The notes: generated by a model not told the origin, from the letters alone. Positions 43,920 through 53,132 are shown, counted from the first letter of the stretch. The stretch is 64,000 nt of DNA from Cohnella phaseoli (GCF_003386235.1 NZ_QRDZ01000021.1:62001-126000); one strand, 5' to 3'. Numbers and translations are program-made.

Positions 43920-45101
43920 ATGAGCATTGCATCCGATTTTAGGCAATTTATTAGAATCCGTTGGGCATGGGCGCTTGTTGCGGCCATGTTTCTGTACGGC
44001 ATCGGCGTCGGCGTGCTCGCGCCGATGAATGCCGTATATATGAAGGACGGCATAGGACTGACCAAGCTGCAGATTACTTGGGTGTTCAGCAGCTCGCTGC
44101 TGCTGAATATGCTGCTTACGGTCGCGGTAGGCTTGTTCAGCGATCGGCTGAGAAGGCGCAAGGCGATTCCGATGACCGCTGCGGCCTTATGCGCGTGCGG
44201 CCTGCTGCTCTACATGCGCGCGGACAGCTTTGTACCGGCGCTGCTCGGCATGGCGCTAGCCAGCGCGCCTTCGGGCATGATCATGGGGCAAATGTTCGCG
44301 ATGGCCCGCAACCATTACACGCGCTGGGCTCCGAATATCGTTGAGATCTCGCAGCTATGGCTAAGGGCGACGTTCAGCGTCGGCTTTTTCACCGGTCTGC
44401 TCGTCGGCGCGAATGTCTATTTGTTCGCGTCCTTTCGAGGCGTGCTATGGGGCAATCTGCTCGGCTATGCCGCGCTGTTCGCGCTTCTGCTGCTGTATCG
44501 GGAGGTGGAGACGGAGCCTGGAACGAAACGAACGGCGGGAGGAGAGCCTTATTCTCTAGCGATGCTCATTGCGCTGCTCTTGCTGTCATGCGCCGATGCG
44601 ATTCGCGGACTGTACTTGCCGCTTGTCGTCAGCGGGAAGTTCGGAGACCCCCGTTACGCATCTTATTTATGGAGCGCTCAGGCGGTATTCGAGCTGCTGT
44701 TCATGACGGTGGCCGGTTACTGGGCGGCGAAGTACGGCAGCAAACGGTTGATTCTGTATGCCGCCGCAGGCGCCTTCGTAACCTATATCGTCTACGCGCA
44801 GACGGACTCGCTGGCCGTTTATTTTACGATGCAGCCGATTTACTCCTTCTTCGTCTCCGTTCTGCTCGGAGTGGCGATGGGGTATGTGCAGAGAATGTTT
44901 ATTCACCGGGCGGGCTTCGGAGCCAGTCTGTACGTGTTTATCACCCAGACGGCAGCGCTTGTCGGCTACATGCTGCCGCTAGTCGTTCCCGGAATTTCTG
45001 CGGACATCTTCTACATTCCCGCCGGGCTTGTTCTCGTTTCCGTAGCGATCCAGTGCGTCGTATTGCTCAAGGAGAGAGCGGTCGGCTACAATAAGGCATA
45101 A
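43920..45101 (+). CDS. MFS transporter (SetA-like/efflux type)
   Basis: 393 residues with 12 membrane spans; the loop GLFSDRLRRRKAIPMTAAALC is the A-type motif of the family. The sequence resembles sugar/drug efflux MFS proteins. It ends 25 bases before a Btr-like siderophore-sensing regulator, so it may export a siderophore; this is inferred from the context only. The ribosome site is weak (GGGGAG, 13 bases before ATG). Confidence 0.78.
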   Translation: MSIASDFRQFIRIRWAWALVAAMFLYGIGVGVLAPMNAVYMKDGIGLTKLQITWVFSSSLLLNMLLTVAVGLFSDRLRRRKAIPMTAAALCACGLLLYMRADSFVPALLGMALASAPSGMIMGQMFAMARNHYTRWAPNIVEISQLWLRATFSVGFFTGLLVGANVYLFASFRGVLWGNLLGYAALFALLLLYREVETEPGTKRTAGGEPYSLAMLIALLLLSCADAIRGLYLPLVVSGKFGDPRYASYLWSAQAVFELLFMTVAGYWAAKYGSKRLILYAAAGAFVTYIVYAQTDSLAVYFTMQPIYSFFVSVLLGVAMGYVQRMFIHRAGFGASLYVFITQTAALVGYMLPLVVPGISADIFYIPAGLVLVSVAIQCVVLLKERAVGYNKA

Positions 45102-45126
45102 TCCGATGTACAGGGGAGATTCAGAC

Positions 45127-46677
45127 ATGCACAGGGTAGGCTTCGCGCCGCTTCAATACCAGGGCTCCGCCGAGCTTCCGCTTGCTGGAGGGGAACAGCT
45201 CCTTCTGCCGGCTCATGCTTGCGATCGGTTCGGCGTCTGTCTCTATTCCGATCTTCAGGCTTCGTTGGACGACCTTCATGGTCGCGCAATTCGTATTCCG
45301 GCCGGGGAGCTGTTCCATCTGCCCGCAGGCCGCCCAGTTGCGATTGCGTCGAATGCTTCCGGGCGCGCGACTTTGCTGCTGGTGGCCTTCAGCGGACTCG
45401 TACGGCAAAGGGAGTCATCCGGTAAAAGGACCTCGGCCGGCATTGTGAGCTTTCGCTTCCCGCAGATGAAGAACTGGGTATCCGAATTCGCCGCGGCGTC
45501 TGCGGAAGAGCTTGATTTGCCAGACTACTACTTGGCTCAAGCGCGACTGTATGCTCTTGCCTCCGCCTATGCGAATGCTCGCCGCAGCCCGACGGGCGAA
45601 GAATCCGCGCTAAACGATTATTTGGAGCAAACGAGGCAAAGAATCAGAGACAACTACGACGCGGCGTTGGATATGGAGGAGTTGGCGAGAAATTCGGGCG
45701 TCGGCTCCAGCCGCTTTTACAAAATGTTTCGCAAGATGACGGGATTAAGCCCGCTCAAGTATTTAATCACGAGAAGGCTGAACGCATCGCTGCGCCTTCT
45801 GTCCGATCCGAATGTGAGCGTGACGGAAGCGGCTCATTCGGTCGGCTATCCGGACGAATATTATTTCAGCAGGCTGTTCAAGAAGCAGATGGGGCTGACG
45901 CCGACAGACTACGCGTCGCGGGCGCAATTATCGGTCGCCGCTCTTAGTCCGATTTTCCGCGGCGACCTGGCCGTGCTCGGCATTGTCCCATGCGTCGCGC
46001 TGCCGAGAGACTGGGATTTGGATATGGAAAACAGGGACGGTTATTTGCGCGAAATCCGCGAGGCTAAGCCCGATCGGATGTTAACGGGGCCGCTGCCGGA
46101 CGATTTGATTGCCGAACTGCGCCTAATCGCGCCGTTGACCGTATATGCTTGGCACGAGCATTCATGGAAGAAGCGCTTGGCGGACTTCTCGCAGCTGCTC
46201 GAATTAGAGAGCGTGGCGCAGCGCTGGTTGGCCGACTTCGATCGCAAAACCGACAACGCCAGACAGCATGTCGAGGAGCGGCTGCAGAAGACGCCGTTTC
46301 TAATCGTCGGCGTACGGGAAGGAAATTTCCGCGTTTATGGCAAACTGAGGCGAAAATTCACCGATCTGCTCTACGACGAGCTCCATTTCCAGTCGCCGTC
46401 TGCGGCGGACGAGATCGGATTCCTCGACCAGTCGGCTATTGCGGACGTAATCGGGCTGGGTGCCGATCATGTGCTGTTTCTGATCGAGTTTGCGGCGAGT
46501 GACGCGTACTGCGCTTCGCTTGAGCGGCAATGGAAGGATGCGTCCGGCTCTGCCGGAGGGGAGAGGCGCTGCTTGTTCATTCGGCTCGGCGAGCCGTTCG
46601 TCTACAACGCGGAAATGCATGAACGGCTTGTCGACCAGATCGTCGATTATTTGTTTGCTTCCGAGAGCGCAAAATAG
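45127..46677 (+). CDS. AraC activator fused to siderophore-binding domain (Btr-like)
   Basis: 516 residues. N-terminal cupin-like region (~1-150), AraC double helix-turn-helix (~165-264; MEELARNSGVGSSRFYKMFRK and EAAHSVGYPDEYYFSRLFKK), then a periplasmic-binding-protein-like domain (~268-510; SPIFRGDLAVLGIVPCVALP ... DQSAIADVIGLGADHVLFLI) with no signal peptide, so it is cytosolic. This is the architecture of B. subtilis Btr, which senses ferric bacillibactin and activates the uptake genes. ATG 45127 has AGGGGAG 8 bases upstream. The target is probably the yclNOPQ-like operon that follows. Confidence 0.88.
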   Translation: MHRVGFAPLQYQGSAELPLAGGEQLLLPAHACDRFGVCLYSDLQASLDDLHGRAIRIPAGELFHLPAGRPVAIASNASGRATLLLVAFSGLVRQRESSGKRTSAGIVSFRFPQMKNWVSEFAAASAEELDLPDYYLAQARLYALASAYANARRSPTGEESALNDYLEQTRQRIRDNYDAALDMEELARNSGVGSSRFYKMFRKMTGLSPLKYLITRRLNASLRLLSDPNVSVTEAAHSVGYPDEYYFSRLFKKQMGLTPTDYASRAQLSVAALSPIFRGDLAVLGIVPCVALPRDWDLDMENRDGYLREIREAKPDRMLTGPLPDDLIAELRLIAPLTVYAWHEHSWKKRLADFSQLLELESVAQRWLADFDRKTDNARQHVEERLQKTPFLIVGVREGNFRVYGKLRRKFTDLLYDELHFQSPSAADEIGFLDQSAIADVIGLGADHVLFLIEFAASDAYCASLERQWKDASGSAGGERRCLFIRLGEPFVYNAEMHERLVDQIVDYLFASESAK

Positions 46678-46688
46678 AAATGTCCATG

Positions 46689-46726
46689 AGAGAAATCGAA
46701 ATGTCCATTCCGGTTTCTCTTTTTTT
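46689..46726 (+). terminator. Rho-independent terminator after the Btr-like gene
   Basis: Stem AGAGAAATCG/CGGTTTCTCT (one G-T wobble), 12-base loop, then a run of seven or more T. Direct copies of GAAATGTCCAT at 46677-46687 and 46698-46708 (21 bp apart) overlap it. Confidence 0.75.
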
Positions 46727-46749
46727 ATGTAAAATGATAAAGGTATTAT

Positions 46750-46768
46750 GCAAATGAGAATCATTATC
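46750..46768 (+). promoter_or_regulatory. Fur box upstream of the yclNOPQ-like operon
   Basis: GCAAATGAGAATCATTATC matches 16 of 19 positions of the Fur consensus GATAATGATAATCATTATC. It lies 17 bases before the first permease start, so the operon should be repressed when iron is plentiful. Confidence 0.8.
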
Positions 46769-46785
46769 ACGAAGAGAGAGTCGCA

Positions 46786-47736
46786 ATGAAAATCGGTTAT
46801 TTGTGGGTCGCGCTTATCGTATTTTCCTTCACCTCCTTGTTTGTCGGCGTATCCAATTTGAGCCCGCTGGACTTGTTCCGCATGACGGATTATCAGTGGG
46901 AAATTATGTGGATCAGCCGAATTCCGCGACTGATCAGCATTCTGATCGCCGGGGTAGGGATGAGTGTGATCGGTCTGATCATGCAGCAGCTGGCGCGGAA
47001 TAAATTTGTCTCGCCGACGACGGCGGGAACGACGGATTCCGCAAGCCTGGGCGTGCTTGTCGCCATTCTGGTGTTTCCCGCGGCTTCGCCGCTGTTCAAG
47101 ATCGCGGTCGCATTCGTGTTCGCGCTTGGAGGCACGATGCTGTTTATGCGGATTCTGAACCGCATTCAGTTCCGCGATCCGATTCTGATCGCGCTCGTAG
47201 GCTTGATGTTCGGAGGGATCGTCGGATCGATCACGACGTTCCTTGCGCTAAAGTACAATTTGCTGCAAAGCGTGAACAGCTGGCTGTTCGGAGACTTCTC
47301 TTCCATCTTGAAGGGGAAATACGAGATGCTGTACGTCAGCCTGCCGCTTATCGCGCTCGCTTATCTGTATGCCAATCGGTTTACGATCGCCGGCATGGGC
47401 GAGGAGTTTGCAGTCAATCTCGGCTTGAAATATCGGCAGGTCGTCAATCTCGGTCTTGGCATTGTCGCGCTAGTAGCTGCGGTCATTCTGCTGACGGTCG
47501 GCTCGCTGCCCTTTCTCGGGCTGATCATCCCGAACATCGTTTCCTTGTACAAGGGCGACAATTTGCGAAGCAGCCTTCCGCATACCGCATTGCTGGGAGC
47601 CGTATTCGTACTGGCCTGCGACATTCTCGGCCGCATCATCATCTATCCGTACGAAATCTCGATCGGACTGATGGTCGGCGTGATCGGCAGCGGCATCTTC
47701 CTCTACCTGCTGTTAAGGAGGAAGAGCTATGCGTGA
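46786..47736 (+). CDS. yclN: Iron-siderophore ABC permease 1 (YclN-like)
   Basis: 316 residues of the FecCD family with about nine to ten membrane spans. Stretches such as NKFVSPTTAGTTDSA, FTIAGMGEEFAVNLGLKYRQV and PYEISIGLMVGVIGSGIF closely match B. subtilis YclN, the petrobactin importer subunit. First gene of four; the Fur box is directly upstream. Forms the channel with the next gene product. Confidence 0.9.
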   Translation: MKIGYLWVALIVFSFTSLFVGVSNLSPLDLFRMTDYQWEIMWISRIPRLISILIAGVGMSVIGLIMQQLARNKFVSPTTAGTTDSASLGVLVAILVFPAASPLFKIAVAFVFALGGTMLFMRILNRIQFRDPILIALVGLMFGGIVGSITTFLALKYNLLQSVNSWLFGDFSSILKGKYEMLYVSLPLIALAYLYANRFTIAGMGEEFAVNLGLKYRQVVNLGLGIVALVAAVILLTVGSLPFLGLIIPNIVSLYKGDNLRSSLPHTALLGAVFVLACDILGRIIIYPYEISIGLMVGVIGSGIFLYLLLRRKSYA

Positions 47737-48679
47737 CTCTTGGAAGCTGATTGCGCTGGGAGCTTTGGCGCTGGCGCTGATCGCCGTGTTCATGACGATC
47801 GACGGCAGCGGCAACTGGGATTACATACTGCCTCGTCGGTCCAAGAAGATTCTGGCGATTCTGTTGACCGGAACGGCGATCTCGGTCTCGACCGTCGTTT
47901 TTCAGACGCTGACGAACAACAAAATATTAACGCCGACGCTGATCGGTCTCGACTCCATGTACGTGCTGCTGCAGACGGCGATCGTGTTCCTGTTCGGCTC
48001 CGCAACGCTTACGTCGATGGCGAAAAACGTGCAGTTCGCGCTGGCGGTAGGCATGATGGTGTTGTTCGCGGGACTGCTGTACAAGTTTTTGTTTAACCGG
48101 GAAGGCAACCATCTGTACTTCCTACTGCTCGTCGGCATTATTTGCGGAACGTTCTTCTCCAGCATTTCGAGCTTTATGCAGATGCTGCTGGACCCGAACG
48201 ACTTCCTGATCGTCCAGGATAAAATGTTCGCCAGCTTCAACAACATGAATACCGATGTGCTGATCCTATCCATCGTGCTCGTGCTGCTTGTGCTGTTGTA
48301 TTTCTACAGAGACTTCAAGTATTTGGACGTCATGGCTCTGGGCAAGGAGCACGCGGTGAATCTGGGCGTTCCGCACGGACGCATCACAAAACGTCTGCTT
48401 GTCGCGGTGGCGCTGCTCGTCGCCGTATCGACGGCGCTGGTCGGTCCGGTTACCTTTCTCGGGCTGCTCGTCTCGAACGTCGCGTACCGGCTAATGAGCA
48501 CGTTCCGCCACAAAGTCGTGATCGCGGGCACCGTATTGATCAGCATCGTCGCATTAGTGGGCGGTCAGCTGATCGTCGAGAGGGTGTTCACCTTCTCTAC
48601 GACGCTTAGCGTCATTCTGAACTTCGTCGGCGGAATCTACTTCCTATACTTGTTGTTGAAGGAGAGCAAGTCATCGTGA
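47729..48679 (+). CDS. yclO: Iron-siderophore ABC permease 2 (YclO-like)
   Basis: 316 residues of the FecCD family. Blocks TLTNNKILTPTLIGLDSMYVL and GPVTFLGLLVSNVAYRLM are typical. The start overlaps the end of yclN by 8 bases behind AAGGAGG. Partner of YclN in the membrane channel. Confidence 0.9.
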   Translation: MRDSWKLIALGALALALIAVFMTIDGSGNWDYILPRRSKKILAILLTGTAISVSTVVFQTLTNNKILTPTLIGLDSMYVLLQTAIVFLFGSATLTSMAKNVQFALAVGMMVLFAGLLYKFLFNREGNHLYFLLLVGIICGTFFSSISSFMQMLLDPNDFLIVQDKMFASFNNMNTDVLILSIVLVLLVLLYFYRDFKYLDVMALGKEHAVNLGVPHGRITKRLLVAVALLVAVSTALVGPVTFLGLLVSNVAYRLMSTFRHKVVIAGTVLISIVALVGGQLIVERVFTFSTTLSVILNFVGGIYFLYLLLKESKSS

Positions 48680-49434
48680 TTGAAGCGAGAGGCATTACGA
48701 AACGCTACGGAGACAAACACGGTATACACGCCGTTACGACCTCAATCGCCAAAGGCAAAATTACGTCCTTCATCGGGCCGAATGGCGCGGGTAAAAGTAC
48801 GCTGCTCTCCGTCATCAGCCGGTTGTTTGCGCCCGACGCGGGGCAGGTGCTGATCGACGGGCTGGACGTCGGCAAGACGGACAGCGCGGAGCTGGCGAAA
48901 AAAATATCGATTCTCAAGCAGGCCAATTCGATCAACGTCAGGCTGACCGTGCTCGATCTGGTGCAATTCGGCCGTTTTCCTTATAGCAAAGGCAGGCTGA
49001 ATGCCGACGATCTCAAGCATGTCGAAGCCTCGATTCGCTACATGGAGCTCGAAACGCTCCAGGACAAGTACTTGGATCAGCTCAGCGGAGGCCAGAAGCA
49101 GCGAGCGTTCATCGCGATGGTCCTTGCGCAGGATACCGAGTATATTTTGCTCGACGAGCCGCTTAACAATCTGGATATGAAGCATTCGGTCCAGATTATG
49201 AAGGTGCTGCGCCGCTTGACGGACGAGCTCGGCAAGACGATCGTGCTCGTGCTTCACGACATCAATTTCGCCTCGGCTTATTCCGACTTTATCGTCGCGA
49301 TGAGGGAAGGGGAAATCGTGCGGGAGGGACCGACGGACGAAATGATCGATACGGCGGTGCTGCGGGACATATACGATATGCACATTCCGATCCACGTCGT
49401 GGACGGGAAAAAAGTATGCGTCTATTTCTCTTGA
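48676..49434 (+). CDS. yclP: Iron-siderophore ABC ATPase (YclP-like)
   Basis: 252 residues. Walker A GPNGAGKST near residue 34, signature LSGGQ at about 137, Walker B YILLDEP, and the switch His in LVLHDINFA. It starts with GTG at 48676, overlapping yclO by four bases. Drives the YclN/YclO channel. Confidence 0.92.
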   Translation: MIEARGITKRYGDKHGIHAVTTSIAKGKITSFIGPNGAGKSTLLSVISRLFAPDAGQVLIDGLDVGKTDSAELAKKISILKQANSINVRLTVLDLVQFGRFPYSKGRLNADDLKHVEASIRYMELETLQDKYLDQLSGGQKQRAFIAMVLAQDTEYILLDEPLNNLDMKHSVQIMKVLRRLTDELGKTIVLVLHDINFASAYSDFIVAMREGEIVREGPTDEMIDTAVLRDIYDMHIPIHVVDGKKVCVYFS

Positions 49435-49499
49435 GTTGTGTTGATTCGCGTGAGCGAAGTCAAATGACTATATAAAAAAATAACTAGGAGTGGTCTACT

Positions 49500-50516
49500 G
49501 TGAAAAAGGCATTATCCCTCATTCTGATGTCCGTAATGGCGATCGCGATTCTCGCTGCCTGCGGCTCCAAAAACAATAACGAAGGCGCCGCAAGCCCTTC
49601 GGCCAGCCCGTCCGCATCGCCAAGCGCGTCCTCGGCTCCGTCGGAATCCGTCAGCCCATCCGAGTCCGTTGCCCCAGCCGAAGTCACGATTACGCACGCT
49701 CTCGGCACGGCTACCGTCAAGACGAATCCGGAGAAGGTCGTCGTGTTCGACTTCGGTACGCTCGACACGCTCGGCAAGTTGGGCGTCGAAGTGCTGGCGC
49801 TGCCTAAAGCGTCGATCCCGGGCAATCTGTCCCAATACGGCGATGCCAAATACGAAGACGCAGGCACGCTGTTCGAGCCGGACTTCGAGAAGCTGAACAA
49901 GCTTAAGCCCGACGTTATTTTCATTAGCGGCAGAACGGCTCCGGCGTACGAAGAGCTGAACAAAATCGCGCCGACGATCCAAATGTCGATCGATTACAGC
50001 AAGTATACGGAATCTTTCTCTAACAACGCCAAGATTATCGGACAAATTTTCGGCAAAGATGCGGAAGTGAACGCCGCTCTTGAAGAGTACAATGCGGCTG
50101 TTGCCGAATTGAACGGCAAAGCGTCCGGCGCAGGTAAAGCGCTGATCGTTCTGACGACAGGCGGCAAAATCAGCGCTTACGGACCAGGCTCGCGCTTCGG
50201 CAGCATCCATGACGTATACGGCTTTGCCGCCGTCGACGAGAACATCAAAATCGATAATCACGGCAACAGCATTTCCAACGAGTACATTGCGGAGAAAAAT
50301 CCGGACGTTCTGTTCGTCATCGATCGCGACGCGGTGGTCAGCGGCGAAGGCACAGTTCCGGCCAAAGAAGTCATCGAGAACGATCTCGTAAAGAAAACGA
50401 ACGCCTACAAAAACGGCAAAATCGTGTATCTCAACGCCAACTTCTGGTACCTGTCCGGCGGCGGCTTGAACACCGAGCTGGAAATGGTTAAAGAAGCCGC
50501 TCAAGCGGTACAGTAA
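49500..50516 (+). CDS. yclQ: Siderophore-binding lipoprotein (YclQ-like)
   Basis: 338 residues. Lipobox LAAC gives C21, followed by a striking Ser/Ala/Pro/Glu linker (~28-60). The rest is a class III binding protein (KVVVFDFGTLDTLGKLGVEV; KPDVIFISGRTAPAYEELNKIAPTI). GTG start behind TAGGAG. A small TTCGC/GCGAA hairpin in the 65-base gap after yclP may set higher expression of this subunit. By similarity of the whole operon it may bind petrobactin; the ligand is unproven. Confidence 0.9.
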   Translation: MKKALSLILMSVMAIAILAACGSKNNNEGAASPSASPSASPSASSAPSESVSPSESVAPAEVTITHALGTATVKTNPEKVVVFDFGTLDTLGKLGVEVLALPKASIPGNLSQYGDAKYEDAGTLFEPDFEKLNKLKPDVIFISGRTAPAYEELNKIAPTIQMSIDYSKYTESFSNNAKIIGQIFGKDAEVNAALEEYNAAVAELNGKASGAGKALIVLTTGGKISAYGPGSRFGSIHDVYGFAAVDENIKIDNHGNSISNEYIAEKNPDVLFVIDRDAVVSGEGTVPAKEVIENDLVKKTNAYKNGKIVYLNANFWYLSGGGLNTELEMVKEAAQAVQ

Positions 50517-50539
50517 CTTAAATCAGAGGAGGACTGTCC

Positions 50540-50866
50540 ATGCTTATCCAGACGAGAACGATTGTCGTGCAGAAGGGCAATGTCGACAAGGTCGTCGAGA
50601 GATTCAGCCGGGAAGGCATTCTCGACGAGCGCGAAGGCCTGATCGATATTACAGTGATGACGAACAAGCGAAGCAAGGAAACGGAAGAGGTTGTCGTCAT
50701 CATCCGCTGGGAATCCGAGGAAGCTTGGAAAAACTGGGAGAAGAGTCCTGAGCATATTCAGGGGCATCGCGACAGCAAAGGTCAAACCCCTCCTGACTAT
50801 GTCATCAGCACCACAGTCAACATGTACAATGTGAATAAAGTCAGAAAAGGAAAGTTTGGGCAGTAA
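50540..50866 (+). CDS. IsdG/HmoA-like antibiotic-biosynthesis-monooxygenase (ABM) domain protein
   Basis: 108 residues with the ferredoxin-like ABM fold. The pattern FSREGILDEREGLIDITVM ... EEVVVIIRWESEEAWKNWEKSPEHI resembles IsdG-type haem-degrading monooxygenases. It follows the siderophore-binding protein by 23 bases, with a GAGGAGG ribosome site, so it is likely co-transcribed under Fur. A role in releasing iron from haem fits the context; the catalytic residues cannot be confirmed by eye. Confidence 0.75.
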   Translation: MLIQTRTIVVQKGNVDKVVERFSREGILDEREGLIDITVMTNKRSKETEEVVVIIRWESEEAWKNWEKSPEHIQGHRDSKGQTPPDYVISTTVNMYNVNKVRKGKFGQ

Positions 50867-50886
50867 TCCCTGACGGAATGGCGGGG

Positions 50887-50936
50887 AAGGGCATGCATCT
50901 CCCGAGGGCATCATTTTTGGGGGAGGCGTGCCCTTT
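50887..50936 (+). terminator. Hairpin closing the iron operon
   Basis: AAGGGCATGC pairs with GCGTGCCCTT (one wobble) and, after an AT bulge, CTCCC pairs with GGGAG. The tail is only TTTAAAA, so the terminator may be leaky. Confidence 0.6.
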
Positions 50937-50943
50937 AAAATCG

Positions 50944-51006
50944 TTGACATCGGCTCCTTCTTGGTATACATTTGTATACATAACGATATGTATACGATTG
51001 TATACA
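50944..51006 (+). promoter_or_regulatory. Promoter with paired TGTATAC operators
   Basis: TTGACA (50944-50949), 17 bp, TACATT (50967-50972). Two inverted repeats follow: GTATACATTTGTATAC (50964-50979) over the -10, and TGTATACGATTGTATACA (50989-51006), just before the ribosome site. Operators of this GTATAC type are seen with GntR- and PadR-like regulators; the protein acting here is unknown. Confidence 0.65.
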
Positions 51007-51020
51007 AAGGAGGAATTAAC

Positions 51021-51395
51021 ATGAGAATGGGACATTTAGACGGGGAAGGACGCGGTCACGGACATGGGCACGGGCATGGCCGCAGGGGAGATCAGGCTCA
51101 GCGCGGTTCGCGAGAGCATCATGGAGGTCGCGAAGGCGGCCGCGATCCGAGGGGAGCACAGACGTTCAGAAGAGGCCGCGTCCTTATGTTTCTGGAGCAA
51201 TTGCAGGTGAAACGCGCGAGGCTTGCCAAGCAGCTTGTCCAGCCGGAATTCGAGGCGATTCGGCCAACGCTGTCCGGGGAGCTGAAGGCGCTGGACCAGA
51301 TCATCGATGAGTACGTCCATCTGTTCGATCTTCAGGAGATCGGAGAGGAGCCGAGGCCGCAAGGACCGGTTGACGGAGGAGAGGGGAACGATTAA
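51021..51395 (+). CDS. Small His/Gly/Arg-rich protein before an ABC exporter
   Basis: 124 residues; I do not recognise a named family. Residues ~4-45 are almost only Gly, His, Arg, Glu and Asp with repeated GHGHGHG, a possible metal-binding stretch. Residues ~48-105 are predicted helical (VLMFLEQLQVKRARLAKQL, then LSGELKALDQIIDEYVHLF), and the end is Gly/Glu-rich. No signal peptide or membrane span. AAAGGAGG lies 6 bases before the ATG. It ends two bases before the exporter start, so the two are surely co-expressed. It could be a metal sensor/regulator or an accessory factor. Confidence 0.8.
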   Translation: MRMGHLDGEGRGHGHGHGHGRRGDQAQRGSREHHGGREGGRDPRGAQTFRRGRVLMFLEQLQVKRARLAKQLVQPEFEAIRPTLSGELKALDQIIDEYVHLFDLQEIGEEPRPQGPVDGGEGND

Positions 51396-51397
51396 CG

Positions 51398-53116
51398 ATG
51401 CTTCGCAGGTTTTTCTCGTATTACCGCCCTTATAAAGGCTTATTCATTCTCGATTTCACTTGCGCGGTGATCGCGGGTCTGCTGGAGCTTGGCTTCCCGC
51501 TCGCGGTTAGCCAATTTATTGACGATCTGCTGCCAAGCGGCAACTGGAAGATGATCGTGCTGGCCAGCATCGGCCTGCTCGGGATTTACGTTCTTAACAC
51601 CGTATTGAACTACGTCGTCACCTACTGGGGCCATATGCTGGGCATCAACATCGAGACCGACATGCGGCGGAAGATGTTCGATCATATTCAGAAGCTGTCG
51701 TTCCGGTTTTTCGACAATCATAAAACCGGCCATCTCGTCGGTCGGGTAACCAACGATTTGAACGACATCGGAGAAATCGCCCACCACGGGCCGGAAGACA
51801 TTTTTATTGCCATCATGACGTTGGCAGGCTCGTTCACGCTGATGGCATACATCAATGTGGAGCTGGCGTTGATCACCTTTATCATCATTCCGATCATGGC
51901 TTGGCTGATCATCATTTTCGGGGGCCGCATGACGAATACCTATCAGCGGCTGTTCGGCAACGTCGGCAGCTTTAACGCCCGCATTGAAGAGAACGTGGGC
52001 GGCATTCGCGTCGTGCAATCGTTCGCCAACGAAGAGCACGAGAAGAAGCTGTTTGCGGTTGACAACCAGAACTTCCGCGAGACGAAGCTGCTTGCCTACA
52101 AGACGATGGCAAAGAGCTTCTCAGTTTCTTACATGCTGATGCGCTTGATTACGATATTCGTGATGGTGTGCGGGGCATGGTTTTACATCGACGGCAGAAT
52201 CGAGCTTGGAGAATTCATGGCATTCTTGCTGCTGTCGAACATTTTCTTCCGTCCGATCGAGAAGATCAACGCCGTTATCGAGAGCTATCCGAAAGGGATA
52301 GCCGGGTTTAAGCGCTATGCGGAAGTGATCGACACCGAGCCGGACATTGTGGACGCCAAGGACGCCGTCGCGGTCGATACGCTGCGCGGAGACATCCGCT
52401 TCGAGAACGTGTCGTTCGGCTACGAGGAAGGCCGCGACGTACTTAAGGGAGTGGATCTGTCGATCAAGGCGGGAGAGACGATTGCTTTTGTCGGGCCTTC
52501 CGGCGCAGGAAAGACGACGATTTGCAGCCTGCTGCCGAGATTTTACGAGGTTTCCGGCGGGCGCATTACGGTCGATGGCATGGACATTCGCAACCTAACG
52601 TTGAAATCGTTGCGCCGCAATATCGGGATCGTACAGCAAGACGTTTTCTTGTTTTCCGGATCGATCCGCGAGAATATCGCCTACGGCGACTTGAAGGCGA
52701 CCGACGAGCAGATTTGGGAGGCCGCCAGAAGGGCCTCGCTCGAGGATATGATCAAGCAGCTTCCCGAAGGCATGAATACGATCATCGGAGAGCGCGGCGT
52801 TAAGCTTTCGGGCGGTCAGAAGCAGAGAATGGCGATCGCCCGCATGTTCCTGAAGAACCCGCCTATTCTCATCCTGGATGAGGCCACATCGGCGCTCGAC
52901 ACCGAGACCGAGGCGGCAATCCAGCAATCGCTGTCCGAGCTGGCAGTCGGCCGGACGACGCTGGTCATCGCCCACAGACTGGCGACGATCAAGAACGCGG
53001 ACCGGATCATCGTCGTCGACGAGAACGGCATCGCGGAGCAAGGGAGCCACCGCGACCTGATCGCGTCGGGCGGCATTTACAGCAGGCTTCATCAAGCTCA
53101 GTATCAGCACTCCTAA
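51398..53116 (+). CDS. MsbA/BmrA-type ABC exporter
   Basis: 572 residues. Six-helix membrane domain (~1-310), then the ATPase domain with Walker A GPSGAGKT, the Q loop IVQQDVFLFSG, signature LSGGQ, Walker B LILDEATSALD and H loop IAHRLAT. It works as a homodimer or with another half-transporter. Linked to the His-rich protein before it. The substrate is unknown; drugs, lipids or metal complexes are all possible. Confidence 0.92.
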   Translation: MLRRFFSYYRPYKGLFILDFTCAVIAGLLELGFPLAVSQFIDDLLPSGNWKMIVLASIGLLGIYVLNTVLNYVVTYWGHMLGINIETDMRRKMFDHIQKLSFRFFDNHKTGHLVGRVTNDLNDIGEIAHHGPEDIFIAIMTLAGSFTLMAYINVELALITFIIIPIMAWLIIIFGGRMTNTYQRLFGNVGSFNARIEENVGGIRVVQSFANEEHEKKLFAVDNQNFRETKLLAYKTMAKSFSVSYMLMRLITIFVMVCGAWFYIDGRIELGEFMAFLLLSNIFFRPIEKINAVIESYPKGIAGFKRYAEVIDTEPDIVDAKDAVAVDTLRGDIRFENVSFGYEEGRDVLKGVDLSIKAGETIAFVGPSGAGKTTICSLLPRFYEVSGGRITVDGMDIRNLTLKSLRRNIGIVQQDVFLFSGSIRENIAYGDLKATDEQIWEAARRASLEDMIKQLPEGMNTIIGERGVKLSGGQKQRMAIARMFLKNPPILILDEATSALDTETEAAIQQSLSELAVGRTTLVIAHRLATIKNADRIIVVDENGIAEQGSHRDLIASGGIYSRLHQAQYQHS

Positions 53117-53132
53117 TTCACTCTTTTATTAC

